This document shows positions 46,578-57,200 of a stretch of DNA of 64,000 nt, in pieces (the stretch's first letter is position 1; every line of letters begins with the position of its first letter). The position numbers and the translations under genes are program-made. Origin of the DNA: Symsagittifera roscoffensis (lineage: Eukaryota > Xenacoelomorpha > Acoela > Convolutidae); the NCBI RefSeq assembly GCF_963678635.1, contig NC_087069.1, positions 50,297,892-50,361,891 of the forward strand. The letters are read 5' to 3'. Under the pieces are notes generated by a model. The model made no database searches. It was given only the letters and a program-made list of their open reading frames with translations, and was not told the origin of the DNA.

Positions 46578-47530
46578 CTAGAAAATCCGATGGAACCAGA
46601 TCATACTTTGCGAACACTTATATCTCAGCAGCCGTTTCCACAGGATGTTCGGGGTGTCCTTGTATGGGATGCCCAGACATATCAAGCCAACTGGTGAGTG
46701 GCAGCTTGTCATAGGTGTTTCATCCAGAAAGTAAAAACCATCTTTAATTTCTGCTTGGTTGGCTTGCTTCTCCTCTAATCGCTCATAGAACTCCGTCTTC
46801 TTACTGAGGCTGTCGGCATTCTGGTGCTTGTCACGTGTTCGGTGCTCTTTGATCATATGATAGCCATGCAGACGCACAATCCACCGACGGATGTAGCTTC
46901 GGTCCTTTGAATAAATCTTTAGCCAGGCAAGAGCTCGGTTGCTTACGCGCAACAGAGGTAATCACTGCGAACATATAGGCTTTCGGTTCACCGTATTTCA
47001 ATTCAGTGGTGCTTAGAACTTTACTCCCATAGGCTATTGGTCGGAGAACAGTCCTTCCACTCCACTCTTGTTCCTGGCGAAGTATGTCCAATATCGCAAA
47101 ACTGATGAGTCTGTGCCTAGCACAAACATCCCTTTCTCTGTCGGCATACCGAGGACCGGAGCCTCGCAAATTTCGCGCTTCGTGTTCTCAAAAATAACCT
47201 GAGTCTCGCCTGAATTCCTTGCCCTTATTTCGCATCATTCGCTGCATACGGTTTATCTTACTAGCACATACTTTGATAAACTCTCGGTAGTAATAAGGAA
47301 ATCCGAGAAAGCTCGTCAATTGTGCGTCGGTCTTCGTTGCCTTCCATGCTCTTCAACTGCTTCAGGATAAGGCCTGACTCCAAGTTTATCTACACGACGA
47401 GTCACTCAGAATCTCGCACTTGTAAGGTTTTACATTTCAAGCGGGCCTGTTTTATGCAAGTAAAGACTTTGTCCAGTCTCTCTATGTGGTCCTCCTATAT
47501 AATGTCTATCTACTCTCATTAGTCGCGGCT
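46578..47530 (-). pseudogene. Gypsy-like reverse transcriptase end and RNase H relic
   Basis: Minus strand, in order: HIERLDKVFTCIKQARLKCK (end of the RT palm; region just after the YxDD box), LTSFLGFPYYYREFIK (47,260-47,310, RT-RNase H connection), RPIAYGSKVLSTTELKYGEP (RNase H strand), and HRTRDKHQNADSLSKK (RNase H C-terminal block with its Asp). These are hallmark Ty3/Gypsy motifs. The YxDD box and everything before it is absent, because sequence jumps directly to the gag/protease boundary near 47,530. Confidence 0.75.
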
Positions 47531-47559
47531 CACCTGTTGTGAGTAACGCTCTTACAGCC

Positions 47560-48860
47560 CTAGAATCCAACTTGTTTTTTTCTCAAGTAGTCTTTATAGA
47601 TGACCAGGTGTACCAGCGTGATCTCAGACGGTTCAGTCAAGTTCTCCACTACCTGATAACTTGTGACCGATTTTATTGACGGTATTTTTGTCCCCTCTCT
47701 TGTCCTTCCGAAGGTCTTCCCTACAATGACATTCAACTTCAAACCCCGTTTCTTGGGTTCCTGGTTGTCCTTTTCTTTCGCTGTCTTCTCTAGGATGTCA
47801 AGTTTCTCGCGCAGCTCTGTATTTTCTATTTCAGACCTCACCCATTTTTCAACTTCTTTAGTGGCCAACTCTTGCTCAACAATCGGTAGTGCGGTCCGAA
47901 CCGCTAGGCCATAATCTAATATGAGCACACTAGCTGACTCAGCGTCAGCGAGCAAGGTCTTCGCTTTTTTAGTCGTAAATGTGCCTTGTGTCACTTCTTT
48001 CTTCTGCGACTCAGCTTCGTTCATTAGGCGTGCTTGACTAGCCTTGACTCCTGAAAGCGCCTTTTTATGGCGTGGATGCTTCGCGTCTACCACTGCATCC
48101 CAGAACTGAGTGCAGTCCGATTTGAAATGTCCTTCCAGATTGCGAAAAATTGCAACTCGGTCCACACTTTATTATGAGCCCTCTCACATTTTACATATCC
48201 TCGGTGCTTGCGTCAACATCGTCAAGAAAATAACCAATCGCTTTCATGTTTTGTTTCTAATTGAAAGAGGTTGACACGTGATGGTTCAGTGAACCACAAT
48301 TATGCATGACCTCCTTTTGTCCTTGTCGTCACGTGGTTTGTACCAACCAGAAGTTCTGCCGGTGTTCATTCCGCTGTAGTTGCCCTAGTTGTTTTAGCGA
48401 TTTTGAGACCTCGGTTTCATGAGCAGATATTCAATTGATTTGATGCACAAATCATCGGGTGTCGACAAGGACTCCGCTGTCAAGGTATAGTCTGTGGCCA
48501 GCATGGTTTTCAGTTCATTACTTTTTTATTCCATCCATGAACTTAGAGGCTATGACCAAATTCCGTTCCGAGAGCCTCTCGTCGGGATTACTTCTCTTTC
48601 TGAGCAGTTCGAGTTCATCCAAAAACTTGTCGATCATCTCTTTGACGCCTCTTTTCAAAGTTCACCATGGCCTGACGCCCCTGTACAACCAATCCGAAAC
48701 GATTCAGCAAGATCTCAATGATCGCACTGTCTCGTTCATTTATCATTTTCGCCATCACAGAGCTCAGGGCCGTGACCTCTAAGTTACCCGTCAGTGCGCT
48801 ACATTCCTGCTTCTTGGGGAGACCCTTTTCCTCAAAATGCAACTTCATCGCCTCCATCCA
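47560..48860 (-). pseudogene. Gypsy-like Gag relic: capsid-like part and zinc-knuckle remnant
   Basis: 48,857-48,615 carries MEAMKLHFEEKGLPKKQECS and an alternating Leu pattern as in gypsy Gag capsid domains (start of the WxxxMxxxF helix). The 201-codon frame 48,165-47,560 begins near NLEGHFKSDCTQFW, matching the His and last Cys of a CCHC knuckle whose first two Cys are lost. The long helical Lys/Glu-rich remainder leads toward the protease, which is missing. Confidence 0.55.
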
Positions 48861-48982
48861 GGTATCAATACAGCCATCTTACTTGTCCTTGTACAATTTC
48901 GGTTTCTTGAGTGTCCTCCGTGACCTCTCTCCTTTCTCATTAGACTTCGAGAGTTTAGTAATAAACGTGTCAAGACACCTGT

Positions 48983-50444
48983 TTAATGGCTCAAACATTG
49001 AAGCTTACTTCGTACTGTCATGCGAGATGGTGGTAAAATCTGGTACTGATCTGACATGCGGCCCTGTGGACAAGCGTGCCCCCGATGTGGCATCCGCTTC
49101 TGGCGTGATTGGATTCGTCCAACCTGCACTCGAAGTGGCTGCCCTAGGTCTCTCCCTATGGTTAGGCTCAAAAGTCTTGATCTCGGTAGAGCCTCCGCAT
49201 CACAGTGGGTTCCGGATCCATCAGTCGCCTGACGCGAATTCTCCATTAGATTGGAACAATTCTTTCGGTTGCTGCCTCTCAAGATTTCATCTAGCTTGCG
49301 CATCATAAGGTCAGCCGTGGCATCTAATCTCTTCTCCAAGCTAGTCATCGTATGAGCAAAGTTGTTGTCGTCTAATTATCGTTTAATAATCGCTCGATCT
49401 CTCTTGTCATCCTATTGTCTCTTTCTTCTGACTCCTTGGTTGCTAGAGCCAAGCTCTCCGCAAGGCGTTGATCGATGTTTCGAATCAACTCGGCCATATC
49501 GCTTCTGGCTTGTAAGTTTGCGCCTGCCAGCTCGTCTCCTAACCTTTGATGGCCCTGTTGAGCCCTTTCTTTCACTCGTTCGAATCTTTCAGTCACATCC
49601 TGTCGAAGTTCTTCAAGGCCTGTCATTGCGCTGGCAATTATGCCAGTCGCATCACTGACCGTTCCCAACATTGGGGTAGAACCTAGAGTCGATGACGTCA
49701 ATTGAGGTTGCAGCCTAGTGCTCGATGATGCAGCACCCTTATGTGTGCCACCACCAGCCTATCGATTGTCGAGCATGTTCCCATTGTTATCCCGCCTGAC
49801 ATCGGTCTTGATGGTGAATGGGAAATCGCGTTCCTTCTATTCTCCTCTCTCGGGCTAGGTGTGAAGTTCGTGTCCGAGTGCATCAGTCCCGCATGGCCAA
49901 AGCCAGAAGACAATCCATCAAATCGGAGCGACGTCATGCATTCATCGTACACTGTCTTAAATCTATTTCTTGCTTTTGAACTTGATTGCTCCTTCCTGGG
50001 ACTTATGCTCGGCATCATCGCATTCTTGCCCTGCTTGGCTAGAGAGGATTGTTCTTTCCTCCGACTAATGATCTTGGTCTCTAATTTAGACGTCCCTTTG
50101 AACAACAGTTAATCTCCTGTATTGGCCTTGGAACGCTCCGAGGTCCTCTGGGGTTTCTCGATCCCTTCCCGTTCAAAGTCGTCGCCGGGCTCTTCCAGGT
50201 CCTCAAGATGGTGGTGGTCGGGTCGGATTAGCAATTGCTTCCCTTCCTTGAAGGAATCGGTTGGTGTCACGTTCGCCGCCTTGGCCTCAGCTTTTCGCCC
50301 TTCATCGCCATCTAGATTCTTCTCACTTCTTAGTTTCATTCCGCTCACTGAAAGATCACTATGATCCTTACTCGTTGCTTCACAAGCAAAAACGTCGGAG
50401 GTGCTGCTAATCGATGATTGGCTAAGTCGCGACTTAAAACTCAA
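48983..50444 (-). pseudogene. Gypsy-like Gag N-terminal region (coiled coil)
   Basis: Four minus-strand fragments: 50,444-50,109 (first in-frame ATG, Ser/Glu/Asp-rich), 50,105-49,698, 49,701-49,372 (clear coiled coil, e.g. RLGDELAGANLQARSDMAEL) and 49,348-48,983. The position upstream of the capsid-like part and the low-complexity start favour an N-terminal Gag domain. The start at 50,444 is chosen because stops precede it. Two plus-strand open frames over the same bases (48,718-49,308; 49,741-50,112) are antisense shadows. Confidence 0.5.
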
Positions 50445-50933
50445 ATCTTAGTCGTTTCTTCTAACTAGTCTCTCGGCTGCACGTTTCGTGATAAAAATAT
50501 TTTTTTATCTTGAAGACACTGCACAAGTAGCCCAAAATTTTGTGAAAACTTGCCTAAGCCTGCTTATGCGATTTCTTCGTTATCAAAAAATTCGTTCGAT
50601 CTGTTATAGATGCTAGTACCACACAGGGTCTGCTAGTGTTAAGTTATTACTAACTCCACTTAAATACTCAGAAAAAAACAGTGATTAATATTGTTAAGAT
50701 ATTATAACCAACACACAAAACACAAATGATAATGAAATAACAAAACCCCATAGGTGACCGCGATCTTTCGTTCAGTATCATTTTACCGCCACCGACATAT
50801 GAAATCACTGCTTCATTTGAAGTCAAACACTTCTTTATATAAAAAAAGTAGTGGTGGTTTCAGTAACAGATAAATATAACTTAGTCTTAAAGAAAAACAT
50901 ACTTCCCTCAGTTTGAACAATCCAATCGAACCA

Positions 50934-51225
50934 AGCTCAGGACACTGTCTTCTCAAGTGAGTATTTCTTGCCTAATTCACTCACCGAGGTTTTTCTTCGC
51001 GTGTCCTGCGATTGCCCGAGCTGTCCTATTAGGTAGCTCAACATCTGATTGGAAATATCTAGAGTCTAAGCAAAAGCTCTCTTACACTGGGACAGTTCCA
51101 AGTGCGCGAGAGTAGGGAACAATTTCTTTTTCAAGTGATTGTTTCTTGTCTAATACAATCACACCAATGTCTTTTTTTCCGTGTTCCCGGATTGCCCGAG
51201 CTTTCCTGTTAAGTAGCTCAAGGCA
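50934..51225. repeat. Two tandem ~115 base copies in the retroelement leader
   Basis: 50,934-51,045 and 51,105-51,225 share CAAGTGA(G/T)T-TTTCTTG, TTTTCTTC/TTTTTTCC-CGTGT, GATTGCCCGAGCT and AGTAGCTCAA blocks in the same order. They lie upstream of the gag start on the minus strand, i.e. in the 5' leader of the gypsy-like element. Confidence 0.6.
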
Positions 51226-51439
51226 ACCACCTAACCAAAATATCAATCGGAAAAATTTGTTCGTGTAATTTTGATGAACCTGATTTAGAGTCCAAAATTG
51301 ATCGCAAAACTCCGGGTCTACTAGAATATTTTAATTTTAAGTTGATCTTCTAGTAGACCTTCTATTTCAACCTTAAAAGGATATCTAAGTTGTTTAAATA
51401 ATCGCGAAGGTTCTCTCCTAGTTTTCGCTAAGGCGGTTT

Positions 51440-51770
51440 GTTAAGGGGCTTAAGTCACCTCGGAGGGTTGTTAGAACACTTAACTTACTCCAGAGGGTTA
51501 CCTCGGAGGGCACCTAAAATACCTAAAATATTTCGGACTATCCTCCTAAGTTCACTAAGTAGGGTCAATAAGAGGCTTAATACGCTCCGGAGGGTTGCTT
51601 CGGACGGTTCCCTCAAATTTCCGAAATTCCAAGCTTCGCTTCAAAGGGGTCACCAGCTAGAGCTAAAATGGGTCAATTTAGGCCAAATTCGCTTCGAGAG
51701 TTTGTTTGAATTATTTGGGTGGCTTAACTGTCTACAGAGGGTTGCTTCGGAGGGATCCCCAAAAATCATA
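51440..51770. repeat. Imperfect tandem repeats around CGGAGGGTTGCTTCGGAGGG
   Basis: Four degenerate units, each with GCTTAA, about 10 bases, then a pair of GGAGGG-type boxes and a CC-rich joint (near 51,450, 51,485, 51,570 and 51,725). They are spaced unevenly (35-155 bases). Related GGAGGGT boxes occur at 53,328-53,403. Located in the leader of the minus-strand element; on that strand they read CCCTCC. Confidence 0.6.
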
Positions 51771-52254
51771 AAAACAAGTATTTTCACCGCGATAAAGCCT
51801 CCTGTTTGTTGATCCAAATTTCTCCCTAAAACTCTGTTTGATGATCCATTCACCCTGTCCAGAAGGAAAAGACTTAGTTTTGTTAAAATTTCTATCTCTT
51901 GGAGGGTTCCCAAAAAATTGGACCCTCCAAACCAACAAATTTTTTAAAAACTTTCTCTCCTGAAATTATCAACCTGAAAACGATTGTGGTTCAGAAAAAT
52001 GATCAAAAACGTCGATTTATGGTATGAAATCCATTTCGATGGGTTAGTTAGTCTTTGAGAAATCAACAAAAACACGTTTGATAAATTGGCCTTTTCCACT
52101 ACCTATAAAGGTTCTCAAAGATTTTTTCACAATTTTTGCTGAAAATTCTTAAAAGTACTTGAAAGGAGCGCAGTAGCCCTGTACAGCAGTGGAATAACGA
52201 TTAAACAGAATGGGACAAAATTGGTTCAGAAACAAAAATTTGGCCAAAATCTAT

Positions 52255-52330
52255 CAAATTTGAACCCCTCGATTTCTTCCTTTTCCAATCTGTAGGTGTT
52301 TAGCTCTATCCACTGAGCTACTTGGAAAGT
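52255..52330 (-). other. tRNA-derived fragment (SINE head or dead tRNA)
   Basis: The minus strand reads TAGCTCAGTGGATAGAGC at 52,302-52,320, an excellent Pol III A box/D-arm, and about 35 bases later GGGGTTCAAATTTG (52,257-52,270), a B-box-like T-arm. The anticodon stem between them cannot be paired properly, so this is not a working tRNA. It is probably the head of a SINE or a decayed tRNA pseudogene. Confidence 0.5.
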
Positions 52331-52613
52331 TACTCAAAAAATGTTCTCGCAACTGAGTTCGTTGTGTTAACAGGATCTTAACTCAAAATTTTTAATCGCT
52401 TTAACTCTAAAGACTCAAAATTTCGATCCTTAAAACATATTGACGAAATTCGGAAAATTACAAGTCTTTTTCCGCGCGGTTTTTTTTTTAGTTAAGAGAC
52501 TCGAACTACATAGTGGTTCACTGCGCAGAAGCTTTTCGTTGTTTGAACTATCTTGCATATCCAAAATTTTTGAGGTTGACAGTTTCTCGAAAATTGGTCT
52601 TTTTGACATAATT

Positions 52614-52740
52614 AGGGTGTTTTTTGGGTTTAAATGGGAGAATATTAAAGTATAAAGAGGATAATAACCTATTAGTAGTTGTTAAATAGTTTTACTATAC
52701 CCTCTTTTACACCAAAAAACCCGAAATAAGACACTTTAGT
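52614..52740. repeat. Imperfect inverted repeat around a 50-base loop
   Basis: GTGTTTTTTGGGTTTAAATG on the left pairs with the reverse of ACACCAAAAAACCCG on the right and continues imperfectly over about 37 bases. Could be a small foldback element. It sits next to the PBS-like site at 52,771 and might instead be leader RNA structure of the minus-strand element. Confidence 0.4.
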
Positions 52741-52770
52741 CGGAAATTCACAATCAATAGAAGGTGCAAT

Positions 52771-53050
52771 CGGACCGCGCCTGTTGTGTTCCCCACCAAT
52801 TAAATTTTATTGAAATAATACCCAAACGATTCTAAAACTGAGTTAACGATAACCAACAGTCACTTTGGATGTTGTCCCTGATGTCTCCTGGTGAGTCTGA
52901 AACACGACTTTCAGCTTGCCACTCTACCGTCCGGTCACCAGCAAATATATTATTAACAACCAAAACACTAAAACAATTTTTTGATCAGAAATGTTATAAA
53001 TCAATCTGAAACAACAACAAATAGGATAATGAGATCACATCCCGTCCGGA
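52771..53050 (-). repeat. Inverted partial copy of repeat X with PBS-like site (candidate 5' LTR end)
   Basis: Read on the minus strand this matches 33,950-34,240: TTGTTGTTGTTTCAGATTGA, the CATCCA...GACTGTT block, AAAATTTAATTGGTGGGGA, and then GGCGCGGTCCG (52,781-52,771). The LTR-like end would be GGGGAACA at 52,787, the PBS four to five bases on. That is the correct place and strand for the 5' LTR boundary of the gypsy-like element whose gag starts at 50,444. The LTR's outer part (beyond 53,050) does not match X. Confidence 0.5.
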
Positions 53051-53485
53051 AAAAAAAAATATAAACTGTCTTTTGTATTTTTTAAATAGTTTTTGGTCTT
53101 TTTCGGGTTTTTTACTGTTTTTTGTACTTTTCTGTTTTTTCAAGTAATATTAATTGTTTGACTTTTTCTTGGTTATACGATAATTTTGTTGGGTTTTACG
53201 CTTTCTCTTGAATTGTTTTTGGTACCAGAGCCTTGGGATAAGCCGTCTCATGACTTCCCACATAACCCTCCAACCCTCGGAAGTTTCGGTCTTAACTAAG
53301 TTAAAAAGCCAAATCGTACCAGGCGGAGGGTCGGTACCTTCCGCCTAATACAATACAGAACATTAAAGCCTCTAACTTGGGCATACGCCCGTAGCGGAGG
53401 GTTTCTCGCCGAAATGTTTGCTGATCATGATGGCCTTGCCGTTAACAGGCCCAACCATAGCGCAACAAAAACGTCAAAAAAACAT
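53051..53485. other. No gene seen; T-rich stretch and GGAGGGT boxes
   Basis: Long T-rich tract at 53,050-53,220, then a GC-richer part with GGAGGGT/ACCCTCC boxes in both orientations. May be a diverged or interrupted remainder of the candidate LTR. Confidence 0.35.
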
Positions 53486-54286
53486 TCGCCCAAACATTAC
53501 ACAGTGACAATCCGTAGACAAAAAAAACCCTATTCACGACTGGCAGGCATCATTTACCTTAATTCTACTCGTTTTTCACCGTGTAGACGTAACCAGTTAG
53601 TTTTATGGTCTGTTTAGGGCTAAGCGAAAAGTTTAGGCCATCATTCAAACGACTTTTGATCAGCTTTCGTTACATGCGAAGACAACCGCATAGATGGGTC
53701 TCGTATCCGAAAACTACGTGACTACCATTAAAAACAAGGCTCGAAATCTATTCTTTACTATGTTTTTTAGTGGCAGTTGTATACTAAATCCATTGGAGAT
53801 GAATTGACTTTTCTTTTCTCTAGCTACTCATGCTCTGAAACGCTATGTAAAAATGGAGTTAATTCAACTATTCAGGGCATCACAGCAGCTAAAAAGTACG
53901 TTTTTAGTTTCACACAGTCGCTGATAGTCTCTGTGCACCGCGCCTCCTACGGGGGGTACGGATCCGTTCCCGTTGTCCCACTTTCTTCTCATCTGCTTCA
54001 GCTAAGCGTCTTATCTTGTCTTGTTATCACGATAAGAGGCTCCATTTCTTCTCTGTTTTCCACAACTATTCTTCGTTTTAATTTCTCGGCTTCTCCGTTT
54101 CAACTGTTTATATTCTCTTTTTTTTCTTCAAAATGGCCGTTCCGGCATTTCTCGGGAATGATCTGATTCGAATCGAAAACTTAAAATTTAGAAATTCTAG
54201 AATAATCCGACCCTCCTTTTTTGCCAATTTTTTTGCTAACGTCCTTATTGTTCGTCGGCGGGTTCGACTGTGCCAATCCGGGGGAA
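53486..54286 (+). repeat. Repeat Y, right copy (~800 bp)
   Basis: Same orientation as 34,273-35,050 and alignable end to end; contains an extra ~70 bases (about 54,163-54,235) absent from the left copy. Ends at GTGCCAATCCGGGGGAA as the left copy does. The open frames 53,777-54,166 and 54,133-54,321 are inside the repeat and unsupported. Confidence 0.6.
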
Positions 54287-57200
54287 GAACACAAAATGAA
54301 AAAAATACAAATTTGAACTGATTTGGAAACTGTTAAAACAAATTTTTGCATTTTTCACATGGGCCAACGTCTACAAAAAGCATGAAGTACAAGCAATTCT
54401 GTTGGAAGGTCGAAGACAAAATGGGCAAACAAAAGGGATTATACGCAATAAAAATCGAACATAATTAGATTTAAAAAAAATTAAATTGCTATTTCTGAGA
54501 AAAAATATTCGATTATAATGTGTTATAAATCATAATGTTTCAATTCAAAAAGAAAGATTATAAACGTTTTTTAATTGATTAAAATCAACTTTTTCCCAAT
54601 TTGTCTTACACTGGTAAAAAATTCTATTATAATCGACTATTAACGCTTAAAACTGGATGCGGGTAGCAACTGAGGAACTTTAAATTGAAACTCGGATCAT
54701 CATTTGCCGAAACTTTGCCCTCAACAGTTAAAAAAGTGTAATGAAAGTTTAGATTGAGACCATGTTTACAATTAGAAAAAATTCAAACCAATAAAGCCAA
54801 TGATTTTTTTAATTTTGAATCAAATATTAACCGAACAACTCAACAAGAAAATTGTTCAACAAAAAGTTCGAAAAAAGAACGATCGTATCCAGACACTGGT
54901 ATCTGAACAGTTTATTAAAAGAAATTTTGTTTCCTGTACCGGTTGTAAGGGTTTTTTTTCTAAGTGTGAGGTTTTAACGTGCAGGAAAATCTTATGAAGT
55001 GGGTCTTTAATTTTTAGGGACCCTCATTCTGGCGATTCTGGCAGCTTAGGCTTACCGTTGCCAACAATAAACTATGTGCTCAACTTGTGCTGTATTTAAC
55101 CGTAAAAATGCTGTAATTAGAAAATAATCCTCAGTATGTTCATCGTTTCTCGGCGAAAAATTTGCAATAGATAAATTTGGCAAAACTTGATAAATTCAGG
55201 GGAAATTAATTAACTGAAGACATAGAAAAACAAAAGTTTTAGTTTAAAGTGTTTTCAACCACGGAAAAAATCAAAGTTGTGAGTTGGCAAGAAACGTTTC
55301 ATTGTATTTCTCGAAAGGGCAAAGGAAATTTTGAAGCTTGAATACAAGATCTTTTTCAAAGAACAATTTTTATTTGAATGAGTTCGAAAAAATCCCTTGG
55401 TGCGTTTATACAGAACAAAAATATGGTACTGTGAGCGATCTAATTATTGCTGATTATGAAGAAGTATTCAAAAACCCGTTTCATTTAAAATCAAAAATAG
55501 TTGATAAAGAAGTGTATGGAAATTTAAGTATATTTTCAACGAAAAATTTTCAACGAATATATAATGTATCCTCTAGAATGCCAGGTATCCTCTAGAATTC
55601 TGGTATCCCCTACAATTCTTTAGAATGCTTAACCCGTGTATCCTTTAGAATTCCAACAAAATAAACAGAAGCGTCTGATAAGGAAGGATTCTGTTACAAA
55701 CAACGCTTTCGTTATAAAAAATTTCAACAATCCCAAACTCAATTTATAGCAACCGACGTATTCCCTTAACTGTAGTGAATGTCAATACACTATCAAAGTA
55801 ACATCAAGTGGATAAGGAAATGATCACCGGGATCCTTTGGGAAAACGGTGACTGCCATGAAGTGAAATTGAAAAAAAAAATTTCAAAGCTTTATGTTCGG
55901 AAGTCCGAGCTCCGTTTCTGACGCTAGGGAAAAAAGATAAGAGTTGTGACCGATTGTTCGAACCAAAATGTTAAAAACCTAGATAAGACACTACTCGATA
56001 GGCAGCTAACTGACCTTTTTGGTGTTCTTGCAAGTTGGGAAGTATTTTTATGTTTCATTTTTGTTTGAGTTATGTAAAACTTAATCCCTTTTTGGAAACG
56101 AATTTAATTATTATTAAAGTGATGAATTTTGACGATATCATGAAATAAAGATAACTTTACTGGCACACTAAAACTAACTGTTTTTTTTTCTTTTCAATTA
56201 GGAAAAGAACCTCGATGAAATTTTGGTTAGACACATATTGACATGTCTCTTATAAAATTGAATGTCAAAACAATAGCACTTACTTGCAAATTCACAGCAT
56301 TCTTTTAGGCTACCAAATTTTTTAGGCTACCATATAAAACTCATACTCCATTAATCCTTCAACCATTAAATTTTCATTGCGTTCCGCAAACGCAATCCGA
56401 AATTTTAAACAAAAAAGTATCAAATTGACTAAAAGCATCATCGAATGAACTCAGAGAAAGTAGATTTATAATTGGAGTTTTCAACACATCTGATACAAGT
56501 TACTGACAAGTTATACATCTATCTACAAAATGGTTAATTATAATTTTTAAAAAAATTATGAAAAAAATACTCAGATCTATACGTGAAAACTTTTAATTGG
56601 GAAAAATTGAGGTTTTAAAACCTACATCAAACTAAGAGCCTTAGATATCATTAGACATAATGAAAAAGTAATTTACATTTCAGAATTACAAAAATGAAAT
56701 TTTAGCGAGTTCGAAAAAACATTAAAACATTAACATTAATCTAAATTTTTTTTGCTTTTATAATGTTTAATTGGAAACTTTTAGCTGCGCATTTTGTATT
56801 GGAATCCAGAGTTGAAGGGATTTCACTAAGCTGAATGGTCTTGTTTTTTTCCTTGTTCTGCCCCTGGAAAACTTCCCCCCACTTCTGCATTGAATAGGCC
56901 GACCACTACCATCACGAGGGTAACTGATTATCCTGAGGCTCTTAATATATGAAACTGACCATTTTTTCTGCCTATTGATACATTTTATACGAATCAGCGT
57001 ACTCTGATAATTTAGGGTGGTCTTTTATTGCTCTTTAGTTGGATTAAGATGGGTTGACGTCAATTTATCGGGAGAAATTTTGACCAGGTTTGGGTCTGTA
57101 GCTGTCACCGTGTTGCTTTTTGATGATTGAACGGTGCGTGACGTTTGGAAAACTCGAATCTTAACATTTTTCGAGTTTGAGAAAAGATCCTTACTTTCAC

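Noticed and set aside
48718-49308. 196-codon plus-strand frame
   Set aside because: Antisense to the Gag-like minus-strand fragments; no recognisable motif.
34273-54286. Y copies accepted outright as the LTR pair of the minus-strand element
   Set aside because: No PBS adjoins the inner edge of the right copy, while a PBS-like site adjoins the X-type repeat; kept only as a possibility.
55338-55595. 85-codon plus-strand ORF as a gene
   Set aside because: Codon-like composition but no domain, no splice partners and no repeat support; mentioned only within the surrounding stretch.
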